From Craterostigma plantagineum (Eukaryota > Streptophyta > Magnoliopsida > Lamiales > Linderniaceae), in the NCBI GenBank assembly GCA_027422505.1, contig JAPQWV010000017.1, forward strand, positions 14,633,501 through 14,697,500: a stretch of DNA of 64,000 bases, written 5' to 3'. The notes below the pieces were generated by a model that did not search any database, was not told the DNA's origin, and was given only the letters and a program-made list of their open reading frames with translations. Below, in pieces: positions 21,324 through 32,098 of the stretch. How positions within the stretch are numbered: the first letter of the stretch is position 1; every line of letters begins with the position of its first letter. Made by a program: the position numbers and the translations under genes.

Positions 21324-22785
21324 AAATCTAGGGAGTCTAAACGGACTAATAAACATAATAGAGGTGGACCCATATTTCAATGAGTACCTAAAACCCTCTA
21401 GTTTTATTTTGCCGGCCCTTCATGTGTGGTACTTAGATTCTGGTTGCTCCACACACATAACTGGGACAAAGGAACTGTTGAGCAACTACGTTGATAGACC
21501 AGGAGGACTGGCACGCTTTGGTAATAGCAATGGAGCCAGAATTCTTGGTTATGGCGATCTCATATGCAATAGACTCACAATTAAACAAGTCTCGTATGTT
21601 GAAGGACTGACACACAACCTCTTATCAATAGGACAGTTCAGTGATTTTGGACTCCAAGTTGTGTTTCTAAAGAAAACTTGCAAAATTCTCAATGCCAATG
21701 GTGAAGAACTTCTCACTGGAACTCGCAAGACAAATCTTTACACCATTGATATTAGAACTGTCAAACCAAAGACTGATATCTGCCTAATCTCCAAAGCAAC
21801 TTCAACTCAAAATGACTTATGGCACCAGCGGTTATCTCATCTTAACTTCAAGACCCTCAACAAGCTGTCAACCAACAAATTGGCTATTGGACTACCACCA
21901 CTGAAGTACCAAAAAGAGCATATGTGCTCTGCTTGTGGGAAAGGAAAAATGAAGAAAGCTTCACATCCTACAAAACACACAGCATCCACTCAACATCCTC
22001 TAGAGCTTTTACACATGGATCTGTGTGGCCCGATGCGAATTGAAAGCATAAGTGGAAAGCGGTATATGCTGGTTATCGTCGACGACTATTCCCGATATAC
22101 TTGGGTACGCTTCTTACGAACTAAATCAGAGACAGTCGAACATATTCCAAACCTAATCAGAACAACACAGAACCTACTCCATAGCAGTGTTAAAATAGTT
22201 AGATCAGACAATGGAACAGAATTCAAGAATCAACAGCTCAGTGACTTCTACGATTCATAGGGATTACTCAACAGTTTTCTGCTTATCTACACACCTCGAC
22301 AAAATGGGGTTGTTGAAAGGCGAAATCGAACACTCGTAGAGGCTGCCCGAACAATGATCATCCAATCATCACTACCTCATTTCCTTTGGGCTGAAGCAAT
22401 GAATACTGCTTGCTATACGCAGAATCGCACAAACATTCATCTAAGATTTGGTAAGACGCCCTATGAACTTATAAACGAAAGACTGCCCAACATTGCCCAC
22501 TTTCGAATTTTTGGATGCAAGTGCTTCGTCGCCAACGACCGCGAAGACAAGTCCAAGCTTGATCCAAAAGCAACTAAAGGCATCTTCGTAGGCTACTCTG
22601 CACAATCTAAGGCGTACAGGATATTTCTCAGAGACAGAAGGATGATCATTGAAAGTATAAATGTCACCTTTGATGAGGGACTCGAACTTTCTACTAGACA
22701 TAGCAGTTTGGGACAAGTATCTAGAACACCACACCTTATTCACTCTCATACAAAAAGAAGGAGAGTGTTCGAGAGATGCCTCTGA
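21295..22785 (+). pseudogene. pol: Element A protease and integrase
   Basis: Copia protease with active site in VWYLDSGCSTHITG (DSG at 21436-21444), then the pre-integrase zinc region (LWHQRLSHLNF, CSACGKGKMKKASH). The integrase core has its first Asp in HMDLCGPMRIE and second in VRSDNGTEFKN. A TAG at 22258 interrupts just after the second Asp. The frame resumes with the Glu region (NGVVERRNRTL, near 22308) and then FLWAEAMNTACYTQNR, IFGCKCFVAN and GIFVGYSAQSKAYRIF. The open frame ends at 22785 in the linker, which continues degraded to 23267. Confidence 0.88.
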
Positions 22786-23267
22786 ACAGAACTCTTCAGA
22801 ACCGAGATCGGACAAAGGAAGTTTGAAGCCAGATCAACAAGCAACTGACAATTCTCGACAAAGCAACCCCACATGCTTCACTCAACGAGCTCAAGAGGAA
22901 CTGGATCTGGATCTACTTTTTGAACATATATATATCCCTTTCCAAATACTGAATCCAGTCCTAGTTCGTCACCTCATGATTCAGAACCTATTCCTAACCA
23001 GACAATTCCTCCCTCAGATGCAGAAGCCTCGATCCCAACAACTTTGACAACAACGCAGACAGAGGCCTCCTCTTCAACTTCAGCCGGCAACACTACCGCG
23101 TCTGCAATCGACTATCCACTAAGTGAGGAATCGCAAATAGACGAAACGACATTACCCCACGAAAGAAATGGGTTCGACATCATCCTACAGATCAAATAAT
23201 AGGAGATCCCAATACAGGAGTAACGACTAGAAGATCACATTCAAATGAATGTAATTTCACCTGTTTC

Positions 23268-24756
23268 TTGAGCCAAACAGAACCTAAAAGAGTAGTTGAC
23301 ACACTACGGGATCCTAACTGGATAGTGGCTACGCAAGAGGAGATTAATCAATTCGAACGTCTCAAAGTCTGGAACTTAGTTCCTCGTCCAACAGGGAAGA
23401 CTGTGATCGGAACAAAGTGGGTATTTAAAAACAAAAAGGATGAAGATGGTGTTGTAGTTCGAAACAAAGTCAGGCTCGTTGCTAAGGGATATAATCAACA
23501 GGAAGGAATTGATTCCTTGCATACGCAGCACACAAAGACTTTACTGTCTATCAAATGGATGTAAAAACAGCCTTCCTGAACGGAATTCTGAAAGAAGAAG
23601 TGTATGTGTCACAGCCAGACGGATTTCTCAATGCTGATCATCCCGACTTTGTTTACAAACTCGACAAATCACTGTACGAACTTAAACAAGCTCCAAGGGC
23701 CTGGTATGAGGTGGTATCCGACATTCTTATCTCCTCAGGTTTCACTAAAGGGAAAATTGACACTACTTTGTTCGTAAAGAAAGATGGTTCTGATATCATG
23801 CTTGTGCAAATCTATGTGGATGATATCATTTTTGGCTCTACTAACCCTAAACTTTGTGAAGAATTTAGCATTCTGGTGCAATCACAATTTGAAATGAGTA
23901 TGATGGGAGAAATGTCATTCTTCCTCGGATTACAAATCAAACAACTTCAGTATGGGATTTTTATCAATCAATCAAAGTACATCCACGATATTCCAGAAAA
24001 TATGGGATTGACAAGAGCAAATCATCGAGCACACCTATGTCCACCTCATGCTCACTCGATGCAGATCACTTAGGTGAACCTATAGATGTTACTCATTACA
24101 GAGGGATTATTGGGTCTCTGCTCTATCTCACTGCCAGCCTACCAGATATTCTCTTTTCCACATGTTTATGTGCTAGATTCCAAGCCAATCCAAAGGAGTC
24201 GCATCTTCATGCTGTCAAAAGAATCTTAAAGTATCTGAAAGGAACACCAGACCTTGGACTGTGGTATCCTAAGAACTCAAATATGAAACTAATAGGGTAT
24301 TCTGACGCAGACTTTGCAGGGTGCAGACTGGACAGAAAAAGCACTTCTGGACACATCCAATGCCTAGCCGACAAGCTTGTATGTTGGGCCTCGAAGAAAC
24401 AAAATTGTGTGTCAACTTCCACGGCGGAAGCAGAATACATCGCTGCAGCAAGTTGCTGCTCACAAATTTTGTGAATCAGAACTCAACTACGGGACTACGG
24501 GTTTGATCTAAATAGAATTCCTATTTACTGTGATTCCAAGAGTGCTATCGCAATTACATGTAACCCTGTTCATCACTCACGCACTAAGCACATAGATCTT
24601 CGATATCACTTCATAAGGACCACGTAGAAAGAGGCATAATAGAAATGTACTTTGTCAATACAGAGATTCAACTAGCCGATTTGCTTACAAAAGCATTGGA
24701 TGAAAAACGCTTCCAATTCTTAGTTGCAAAGTTGGGAATGTTGAACCTCAATTTTT
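23268..24756 (+). pseudogene. pol: Element A reverse transcriptase and RNase H
   Basis: The fingers start [18 protein letters not shown] and [13 protein letters not shown]. Near 23513 about 60 bp is lost compared with B, in the [16 protein letters not shown] region, with a frame change. [28 protein letters not shown] and the catalytic [11 protein letters not shown] are intact. After a shift near 24040 the RNase H reads [29 protein letters not shown] and [15 protein letters not shown], with a TGA at 24472. The remainder ([23 protein letters not shown]) runs to about 24756. Inactive. Confidence 0.88.
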
Positions 24757-24950
24757 AATTTCGATTATGCCTTCCTACAGTTCACTATTTATCTATTTGC
24801 TATGTTTTACTTCTCTCTTATTCTGTGCGTGTTTATTATGTTAATTAGTTAATTAGATCTTTATTTTTTCTTTTTGCTTACTTTCTATTTTTCAATAAAT
24901 TTTCCTGTTTTCAATAAGTCGATGTAGTGCCAATGCTGATGGCAATACAT

Positions 24951-25108
24951 CGAGGGGGAGAAATGCTATATCCATGCATCGATGGGGAGTAAGTGAATTC
25001 ATTCAATGTGAATTCATTCAATCATTCAATTTTTAAGATTATCGATAGGCATATTATTTAGGGGGAGTTTGGGTAACTATTCCAAAGTTCCAAAACATTG
25101 AGGGGGAG
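24951..25108 (+). promoter_or_regulatory. Element A: four polypurine-like tracts after pol
   Basis: GAGGGGGAG (about 24952-24960), GATGGGGAG (24981-24989), TAGGGGGAG (25059-25067) and GAGGGGGAG (25100-25108). All resemble the functional tract TAGGGGGAGAA at 30821-30831 but lie 5.7 kb upstream. Extra polypurine tracts are a known Sirevirus feature and could start additional plus strands. Confidence 0.75.
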
Positions 25109-25429
25109 TAATTATTTTCGCTCTCTCAGAAATGCGAAACACAATCTCCAAATACATAATACAAATAGGATAAGCTCTCAAAACATTCTCAACGAGCTTT
25201 CATGAACTCTCAAAATACTCAAAACAATCTCAAAAGCTAGCACGACCAACGAGTGCCCAAAACAGAACAGCTAGTAAGACGACGATTAAGCCCAACAGAA
25301 GCAAAATAAGAAACGCTAGTTTATCCATATTGCGCTCAAAGTTACGCCTTAACTCCACATGTTCCTCAGATTCATATACTTGCTGCTGCGAGAATGATGA
25401 TGATGTGAGAGTTAGTTTGCGAAAAATTA

Positions 25430-27100
25430 TGGAATTACGAAGTTGGTTCGAGTTCTATCTATTTATAGGCATAAAATGAACGATAACATCTTTAATGCTC
25501 CAATCAACATAATCAACAGGGAAGACGAATTTTTGACTTAAGGATTCATCGCCGCAAAAGAAAGCGATGTTTTCCTTGTCGATTTTCGAAATTTGGCCCA
25601 GATAAATCATTTTTGAGAAACTCGTAGATCTGAAATTGCAGCGGGTGAGTGGCTTATGATTTTATAGTCAAATTAATGCCTTTAGGCTAAGTTGTCTTTT
25701 TCACATTCTCAGTTTTGGAAAATTTTTGAACGATTATTTCATTTTTTCCCGCAAAGTGCTAAATTCGCGAATCCTCTCAAACTTCGACTTGTCAAAGATT
25801 TTTTTGCGAACTTTGAACCTTCAATTCGCGAATTCTCTGATTCGGAGTACACTTCGCAAATCGGTCCAAATGCTTACCAGTCAAAATTGTCAACGCAAGT
25901 TCGCGAATCCAAGATTTCGAAATCTACAGTTCGCACAAATTCGAAATTCGCGAATCAAAAGTGGGCCTCCACGTAAAAATTTCGCGGCCCAAATCTTTTT
26001 TTCAGCCCGCAAAATCTGGCTTAACCCTATTCGCAAAACTCTAAAATTCCCAAATCACAATTTCACGAACTCAAAATCTCTCTCTGTCGCAAAATCTCTC
26101 TATCGCAAACTCACTCTGTGTCTTCTCGCTTCAATTTCACTCTTACACACTCACAGATCTCCTTGGGTAAGGAAGAAACGGTATTTAACTTATTTGTTTA
26201 TGGGTTTTTCTTCGTTTTTGCAGGATTCGATCTCAGGAAGAACAAGGATTTTTTTTTGTTTGTGTTGACCTTTGGTTGATCGTTTTGTGTTTTATACTCA
26301 TTTCGTTTCATAATAAGTTTAATTTTATCGTGAAAAATGAGTTACAAATTGCGGAAACTGAAGTTTTAAATGTCGATTTTGAAGCTTTCAGCAAAGAGGG
26401 GTTTCTATGTTTTTTCTTCGAAATTTCATTTTTGATCTTTCAGTTGTTTATTTGCGAATTGAAAATGTGTTTTGCGAATCAATCCATAAAATAAGTTGGA
26501 AATGAATTCACTGTTCACAGTTGACTATTTGACCAACTAAATTTTGCGAATTCGAATGTCGCGAACTGCCAATTTCTTCAGATGCAATTCGCAAACCGGT
26601 GTTTTGCGTGTTGTGTTTGATCTGGTAAATTTGCGAACTACCGAGTTCGCGATCTCTATTTCGCAAATCTTTTCTAATCGCAATTCCCACTTCGCAAATT
26701 TTTCAATGATTCAAAGTCGATTTGCTAATTTCCTCTCAACAGACCCGCAAACCTCTGAATTCGCAAAATGAGTGGTTCGCAAATTTACAACTCGCGAATT
26801 GTCTTTCGCACTTCAATTCGAATTTCTTGAATTTCACGATTATAAATTGACTAAGTCAATTCGCAAACGGAACCCTCTCAGTATTTCAAACTAATTCGCG
26901 AAACTAACTTAGTGAAATTTTTGAAAAATTTCAGGCTTTTACAGACCCGCATATCTTTGTGTTCGCAAAAATGCATGTTCAAATTCGATCTGAAGCAAAC
27001 TCGCTAAATCAAATTTGAATTTTTTGAACTAACTGCTTAAATTCGTGAACCCTTGTCAAAATTTCAAACATCAAATTCGTGAATTACACTTTGATTTTTT
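25430..27100 (+). repeat. Element A spacer before ORF3: palindrome array
   Basis: No gene. Contains perfect TTCGCGAA near 25754, 25825, 25900, 25946 and 26893, and many TTCGCAAA / TTTGCGAA variants. The same vocabulary fills the 5' leader. The spacer includes the intron-like segment at 26167-26223, which interrupts the array between about 26110 and 26450. Confidence 0.75.
26167..26223 (+). other. Element A: candidate 57-nt intron upstream of ORF3
   Basis: Begins GTAAGGAAGAAACGG and ends with the pyrimidine-rich TTTTTCTTCGTTTTTGCAG. Element B has GTAAGGAAAAACG...ATTAGTGCAG at the equivalent place (54784-54840), also exactly 57 nt. 57 nt is at the short limit for plant introns. The donor could instead join the acceptor at 27205. 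Confidence 0.5.
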
Positions 27101-27195
27101 TTGGGGCCCAACAGTTCCTTGTTTATTAAATCATCTGTTTCTAAGAATGTCAAATATCTTCTCATAAGACGTTATTCACAACCTTGTTTTTTCTC

Positions 27196-27215
27196 TTTAA
27201 TGCAGTTTCGACAGA
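27196..27215 (+). promoter_or_regulatory. Element A: splice-acceptor-like site 10 nt before the ORF3 ATG
   Basis: Pyrimidine-rich TTTTTTCTCTTTAATGCAG ends at 27205 and the ORF3 ATG is at 27216. Element B has TTATCTTGCAG ending at 55636 with its ATG at 55647. The 10-nt gap is the same although its sequence differs. Confidence 0.5.
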
Positions 27216-27962
27216 ATGACTACACCAGCAGATCTCGTCTACTCAACCACCAAATGGATTGTAATCAAAGACAACAACTTTCAACTCGACTTGAACACGT
27301 TCAAGTGTCAAGAAGAGATCATCCCATCCATTCTGAGAAACCACCACCTGGGATACGCCTTCTCTGCATCAGTTCCTGCACCTACCGTGTACCTTCAACA
27401 GTTCTGGGGAACGATGACTACCAAAATCTCTCAAGACAACACCACCTACTATGAAGCCCAAATAGCAAACGAGACCGTCCGAATCACAAGAGATTTCCTA
27501 CGACAAATTCTTCGGCTGCCAAGTCAACCAGAATATGAAGAAGAGGCATCCGAGAACGAGATCATCGCAGATATGTTGAAAATGGGTTACTGCAGCTCAC
27601 TCGAGTATGTTTCCAGTTTTCAACAGTCAATGATTCCACACCCATGGCGAACCCTTTTTGCAATTGTCAACAAGTGCTTCTCACCAAAGCACTCAGGATG
27701 GGACAGATGCAACTTCACGATTCTCCGAATCTTTCACGGGATCGTCTTCAGGAAAAGATACGACTATGCGAAGCTAATAGCAATGGACCTGGACGACCAG
27801 CTTCATCAGAGATCAAAAGCCAAATCGAAGAAGGGACAGAATCTACCCTATCCCCGGTGGTTCTCACTGATGATCCACAACTTTATGACTACAACACCGG
27901 GGATACCACCACGACCGCAAGAAGAGAACTACACCCCACCCAAACTCAAATTTCTTCAATAA
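27216..27962 (+). pseudogene. Element A ORF3, N-terminal module
   Basis: 248 residues of unknown function. They align through their length with the B ORF3 N-terminus: VYLQQFWGTM against VYVQQFWSTL, PWRTLFAIVNKCFSPKHSG against PWRTLFLIVNKCLSPKHSG, and IFHGIVFRKRYDYAKLI against IFHGIVFNKNYDVAQLI. I recall proteins with the same QFW and PWR..L..VN.C motifs annotated as hypothetical or Pol-like in many plants, but I know no assigned activity. No signal peptide or membrane segment. The TAA at 27960 is not shared with B, so it is a local lesion. Confidence 0.75.
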
Positions 27963-29022
27963 GGAAAAACAGATGAGAAATACTGACGAACACCGATGCC
28001 CATTCCACGCGCTACCTTACTACTAGCTAACCCAGAAGAAATTGAAAAATGCTGCGAAAAGTACAACTTTCCACACCCCATGACTCAGGCCGACCCACCC
28101 GAGTCTAACCCAGGGGTTAGTGAGACTGAGAGAGTAGAAACGAGAGAGAGAGAGAGAACAAGCAAGTGAGATACTGAGAGAAACCACAGAAACCGAATTT
28201 ATCCCACACGCACCACAGACTACATCTCAAGAAGCAATCCCTGACCAACCACCACCATCCTCTGAACAAACAATACCTGAACAATCGCTCGAGGAACAAC
28301 CACATGCCGAACGACTCGAACAACCACTAATAGATGTTCCCGAGACAACTACGACTGCACTAGCTCAGTCAGAAAAAGCCGGGTCAACCCCCTAGGATAG
28401 AAGACGTCGTACTCGACCCAACGGCGCATGAGCGAACCCCACCTGACCATTCACTTGTCTCCCAACAGACAAGTGTCTCAACGCAACACAAACCACCCCA
28501 AGCCTCCAGCAACTCGGTTCCTGTGTCTGAACCAATTCAAAAAATACCAATTTCCGTGACACAGGCCGAGCCTCTGCCTGATCTTCAGGTCTCAACGTTC
28601 ATAGAAGAGCCCCAAATAGAGGCTCTTCAAGGATTGGACGGAAGTCTCTCGGATGTTGATGATTTCAGCAGCTCACCATCCGTGAGCCACCCAGAACCTA
28701 GTTCTGGACGCGTGCTAACGGGATGCCTTGGCGATCCCGGTGACAGCTCCACCCAAGCCCGTCACACTGACGTGGCCACAACGACCCGAGCACCATATCC
28801 GAAAGATGTGTCGCAAGGAGAGGTTGGAAGACCCAAGGACTCCAAAGTTCCACGAACTTCGGGTGACGAGGGCCACCGTACAGAACCTCGTTCTGAACGT
28901 GTGCCAACGGCTACCCCTAGTGGCGTCGGATCTATTCAACCCACGTGACGACTGCCTAGTTCGAGAATCTGCTGTTCGAGTTCTTTGAAACTGTAACCCT
29001 ACCACGGGTCAAAGGACTTATT
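27963..29022 (+). pseudogene. Element A ORF3, degraded central low-complexity region
   Basis: Pro/Ser/Thr/Glu-rich and broken into frames. The best piece is 28523-28948 in a different frame from the N-module, with SLSDVDDFSSSPSV. This resembles the acidic/Ser-rich middle of B ORF3. A GAGA run at 28126-28162 is a simple repeat. Confidence 0.55.
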
Positions 29023-30777
29023 ATGGAGGCGGTCCAAGCAACTTCCACCGACAAAGGGAAGGCTCCCATATTTGACCAACCTCCTCCTCAACAGCCGGTA
29101 CTTCCCCGTCTTCTCACCCTGCCACCACGCAACCCAACGACACCGAACTTGTACACAGTGCCTCTGCTTGAGCTCTTTGACGTTGGTATTGCTCGCCTAT
29201 TGGATCTCGACGGCAAACGAAGCTTTGAAGAAGAAGACCTCTACCAGAAGCTGGTCGCAGGTGGCGTCATCCCACCTCCTGATGCGAGCACACCGACTGA
29301 CACATGCCGCCAAGAAGGCCCCAGTCAGAAACGTCGTCATGACGATCCAGACGACCAGGATCGTCCTGAGGGGGAGAGCAGCAAGAGACCGAGAACCAAG
29401 TCACCAGTTATTCGCGGCGGAAGAGGCAGAGGACGCGGAGTTCAAACGTGTGGAGGCAGTTCGTCACGACCACCCAATCCACCACCAAGGTCCTCCAGAG
29501 GCAGACAAGCTACACCAGGGCCGAACCAGACAACTTCCCTTGGTGAAGTCGAGTCTGCTCCCTCGAGGATCTCCACCCAACCAGTCCAAACAACTACAAC
29601 CCCTCGTCCAAAGGATCCTCAAGGCTACATTGACAGATATATCTTAGACGAGGAATGGAGGATGAGAACAGAGACAGCAGAAGAGTCCCGCCTCAGGATT
29701 GAAAATGTTTGTGATTTATTAAAGGCGGCGGCAACAGACTTCTGCTTCATTGAGCAAGAGGAAGAGGAGCAAGGAGAAAATCCTGAGGTAGATCTTCCAG
29801 AACTTCCAGAACTCCTTCAACATCAGGTGCCCGAGGAACCGACGCCGGGCTACGAGTTCATAGAAACTCGTTGAAGAAACGCGAAGATCAAGGCACCTTT
29901 TCTTGAGGATCTTTATCCAAAGATCTGGAGGAAGGAAGAAGAAATAAAGGGAGTCAACGAGCTGAATCTTCGAGGCCTTGAGCACCTAAGAGGGACGTAT
30001 AGGGGACTTAGCCATCAGATTATGCTCTGGGAAGTCACGGCCCAGAAAGGAATGAGTAGGGATCAATACAGTAAGTACATGAGAGATCAATCGGCCATCT
30101 GTGATATTGTGGATGTCGAATGGGCAGTAGGAAGATATGTAGGCCCTGTCTTTGTAATTGATCGTTATGACAGGAAAATCGTAAAATATTCAGAAGCAGA
30201 TCTTCCCTACTTTCCACTGGGCGAACTCAACAAGCTCTACAACATTTATCGCAATAAGTTTCCCCTTGACACTCACACAAGACGAGATGGTTATCGAGCT
30301 ATCAAAGAGTGTATGCTGAGGCAGGTCAAGTATTTCGTTGCTCATGACTTCCAAATGGCCTTGGAAAGCAATATGAGCAAGGTCAACCTGACACGTCCAG
30401 AAAACAAATACAAGGATCTCGAAAAGTATGGAGAGGGATTTATCTTCCTTGAACCACAACCTGGGGTCACTTACCTACAGGCTCAGAAGAAAGTGTTGCA
30501 GGTGCTTCTTCTGTCAGAGATCTCCAAATTCTCAGATGGGACATTGAAGATTATCCTTAACGAACTCCTGGCTAAGAAGAAGAAGACAGTTTCCGAAGAT
30601 GACAAACTAGAAGGAACAGAACTGGAAGAGAAAGATGTTCTACGGAAACTTGTCGAGAAGATCAGATATCGAGTCGTTCTTCGAAACGACATCAGACAGT
30701 TCGAGACTGCCCTAGGATTCAGGAAGACCTACTTGGCCCATAGAGAACCTCCACCTCCGCCTCGCTCGAAGAAATAG
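29023..30777 (+). pseudogene. Element A ORF3, C-terminal modules
   Basis: One frame interrupted only by TGA at 29872-29874. Features shared with B ORF3: DDPDDQDRPEGES (B: DDPDGGDRPEGE), an Arg/Gly-rich stretch (RGGRGRGRG), acidic VDLPELPELLQH (B: ADIPELPELLKH), MLRQVKYFVAHDFQMALES (B: MMRQIKFNSTHDLQMAVES) with NMSKVNLTRP, SEISKFSDGTLKII (B: SEIAKFSDGTLLII), and a final Arg-rich IRYRVVLRNDIRQFE..LGFRK. The end is a Pro/Lys tail. The conserved C-terminal block is strongly basic and not hydrophobic. The stop is 43 nt before the polypurine tract. Confidence 0.75.
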
Positions 30778-30820
30778 AAATGAAGACTTAGTTAATAAGC
30801 TCGATTGTAATTTGGACACT

Positions 30821-30831
30821 TAGGGGGAGAA
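30821..30831 (+). promoter_or_regulatory. Element A polypurine tract
   Basis: TAGGGGGAGAA abuts the 3' LTR. Confidence 0.92.
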
Positions 30832-31126
30832 TGTTAGGAATATTTTAGAAGTGTCCAAAATATTTATTCTAAGTCTTGTAATTTCTTTACAATGTATTTT
30901 ATAGATGTTTTATTTTATGTAATTGGGTTGTATTTGTAATGGGCTTGTTAGGGGCCCAATGGGCTTAAATACCTCACAAGGTATTTAAGCTTAAACCCTA
31001 ACACTCATTAATCTAAGTTTCCATTCGCTAAAACTCACGTATTCAACACTAAACTTCTAAAGCAGACTATTCACATTCTACGAAGGTTTAATCTGTTGAA
31101 TTGTTCTTGGATAATCTGGAATTACA
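30832..31126 (+). repeat. Element A 3' LTR (295 bp)
   Basis: Copy of 17314-17609 with about seven substitutions and one single-base deletion. The LTR palindrome is at 30964-30989. Confidence 0.95.
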
Positions 31127-31131
31127 AGGCA
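31127..31131. repeat. Element A target-site duplication, right copy (AGGCA)
   Basis: Matches 17309-17313. Confidence 0.95.
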
Positions 31132-31236
31132 GCGAACAACGACTTTCGTCAACAGTCACAACAAGCAAAAAGTGACACAAAGCAAAGTAATTACCTCGTT
31201 GGTAGCAGTGGCTAAGAGTCTGGAATGCAATGAATG

Positions 31237-31968
31237 TGATGTGGACTCAACTAAGCTGGGCCGAGAAAAAAAAACAAAGAAAGGCCCAATAAAGCCCATA
31301 AAGAAGAAGGGTCCACAGTAAAGTACAAGCCTAGGAAGAAGGATCAGCAGGGACCTGATGGACACAAGCATGGACCGGGCAAAGGAGGAAGAACCCTCGT
31401 GTATCAATGCGAAGAGACAACAGAAGAGAAGGAGAAAGATTACAGGGACGCGTGTCATCTTATTACAGGAGGGTATCACTGAACACTTCATTGTAGCGTC
31501 GCAGGGGTCATTCCATCAAGCAGTCCGTCACTTTTCCTGCAGCCCCTAGGTAGTAGCGTCCCGGAAATCCTGGAACATAGCATCAAACAGACGGCGGGGA
31601 GCTGCTATAAAATGAAGACTTAGCCATATTTTCCAACTCTCTCACCTTTTTTACAGAAGCATTCACATAGTATTTTCTCTCTAGATATCTCAAACGTATT
31701 TTCTACATTTAAGGAGCGAAAGTGAGGATATCTGAGTGTGTAAAGTGTTATTACTTAGTGGAAGGAAGTTCCCAGTGCCACGTGGACGTAGAATCCAATA
31801 GGATTCGAACCACGTACATCCCTTTGTTCTTTCTGTTTACGTCCCCTCGTTAAAAGCACCTTGTGTACCTAAAAAATCGCATACTCGCATAACGATCAAT
31901 CTACCGCTAACTAAGCTTGCAGAGCCCGCACACTTACAAATATTGTTGATTGGGATAGCCCCATATCA
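31237..31968 (+). repeat. Element E: probable 5' LTR
   Basis: Inferred from position directly upstream of the E primer site. It has a TATA-like CTATAAAATG near 31604 and a CT-rich stretch after it. The right edge (CATATCA, 31968) is set by the primer site. The left edge is a guess (a TGATGTGG start) because no second copy is in the window. 31132-31236 is flank that I cannot assign. Confidence 0.45.
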
Positions 31969-31970
31969 AA

Positions 31971-31988
31971 TGGCGCCGTCTGTGGGAA
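31971..31988 (+). promoter_or_regulatory. Element E primer binding site
   Basis: TGGCGCCGTCTGTGGGAA, a form common in Tat-lineage gypsy elements and different from the initiator-Met type used by A, B, C and T1. I do not assign the tRNA. Confidence 0.7.
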
Positions 31989-32098
31989 ATCGGAGTTAAA
32001 GGCGTGAGAAAGTTATTAAGCAATGTATGAGGTTGCGTTGAAAAAAATTTCTTGTGTGTTTTCTTTCTATTCTGTGTGATAGGGACGAAACAAGAAGC

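Larger units (their letters stand above)
17314..31126 (+). mobile_element. Element A: Sirevirus-like Ty1/copia with an extra third ORF
   Basis: A 13,813-bp insertion with 296/295-bp LTRs (TGTTAGGAAT...ATTACA) and AGGCA duplications. The order is primer site, 1-kb palindrome-rich leader, gag with zinc knuckle and coiled coil, protease, integrase, reverse transcriptase, RNase H, four polypurine-like tracts, palindrome-rich spacer, third ORF, polypurine tract, LTR. Protease then integrase before reverse transcriptase defines Ty1/copia. The long coiled-coil gag, repeated polypurine tracts and an ORF after pol fit Sireviruses. The LTRs differ by about seven substitutions and one indel, so it is older than B. 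gag, pol and ORF3 are all broken. Confidence 0.92.

Noticed and set aside
27216..30777. Calling ORF3 of A and B an envelope (env-like) protein
   Set aside because: No signal peptide, membrane helix or cleavage-site pattern visible; conserved parts are basic or acidic, not hydrophobic.
31358..31549. 63-residue plus-strand ORF
   Set aside because: Lies in the likely E LTR, has no motif and is composition-driven.
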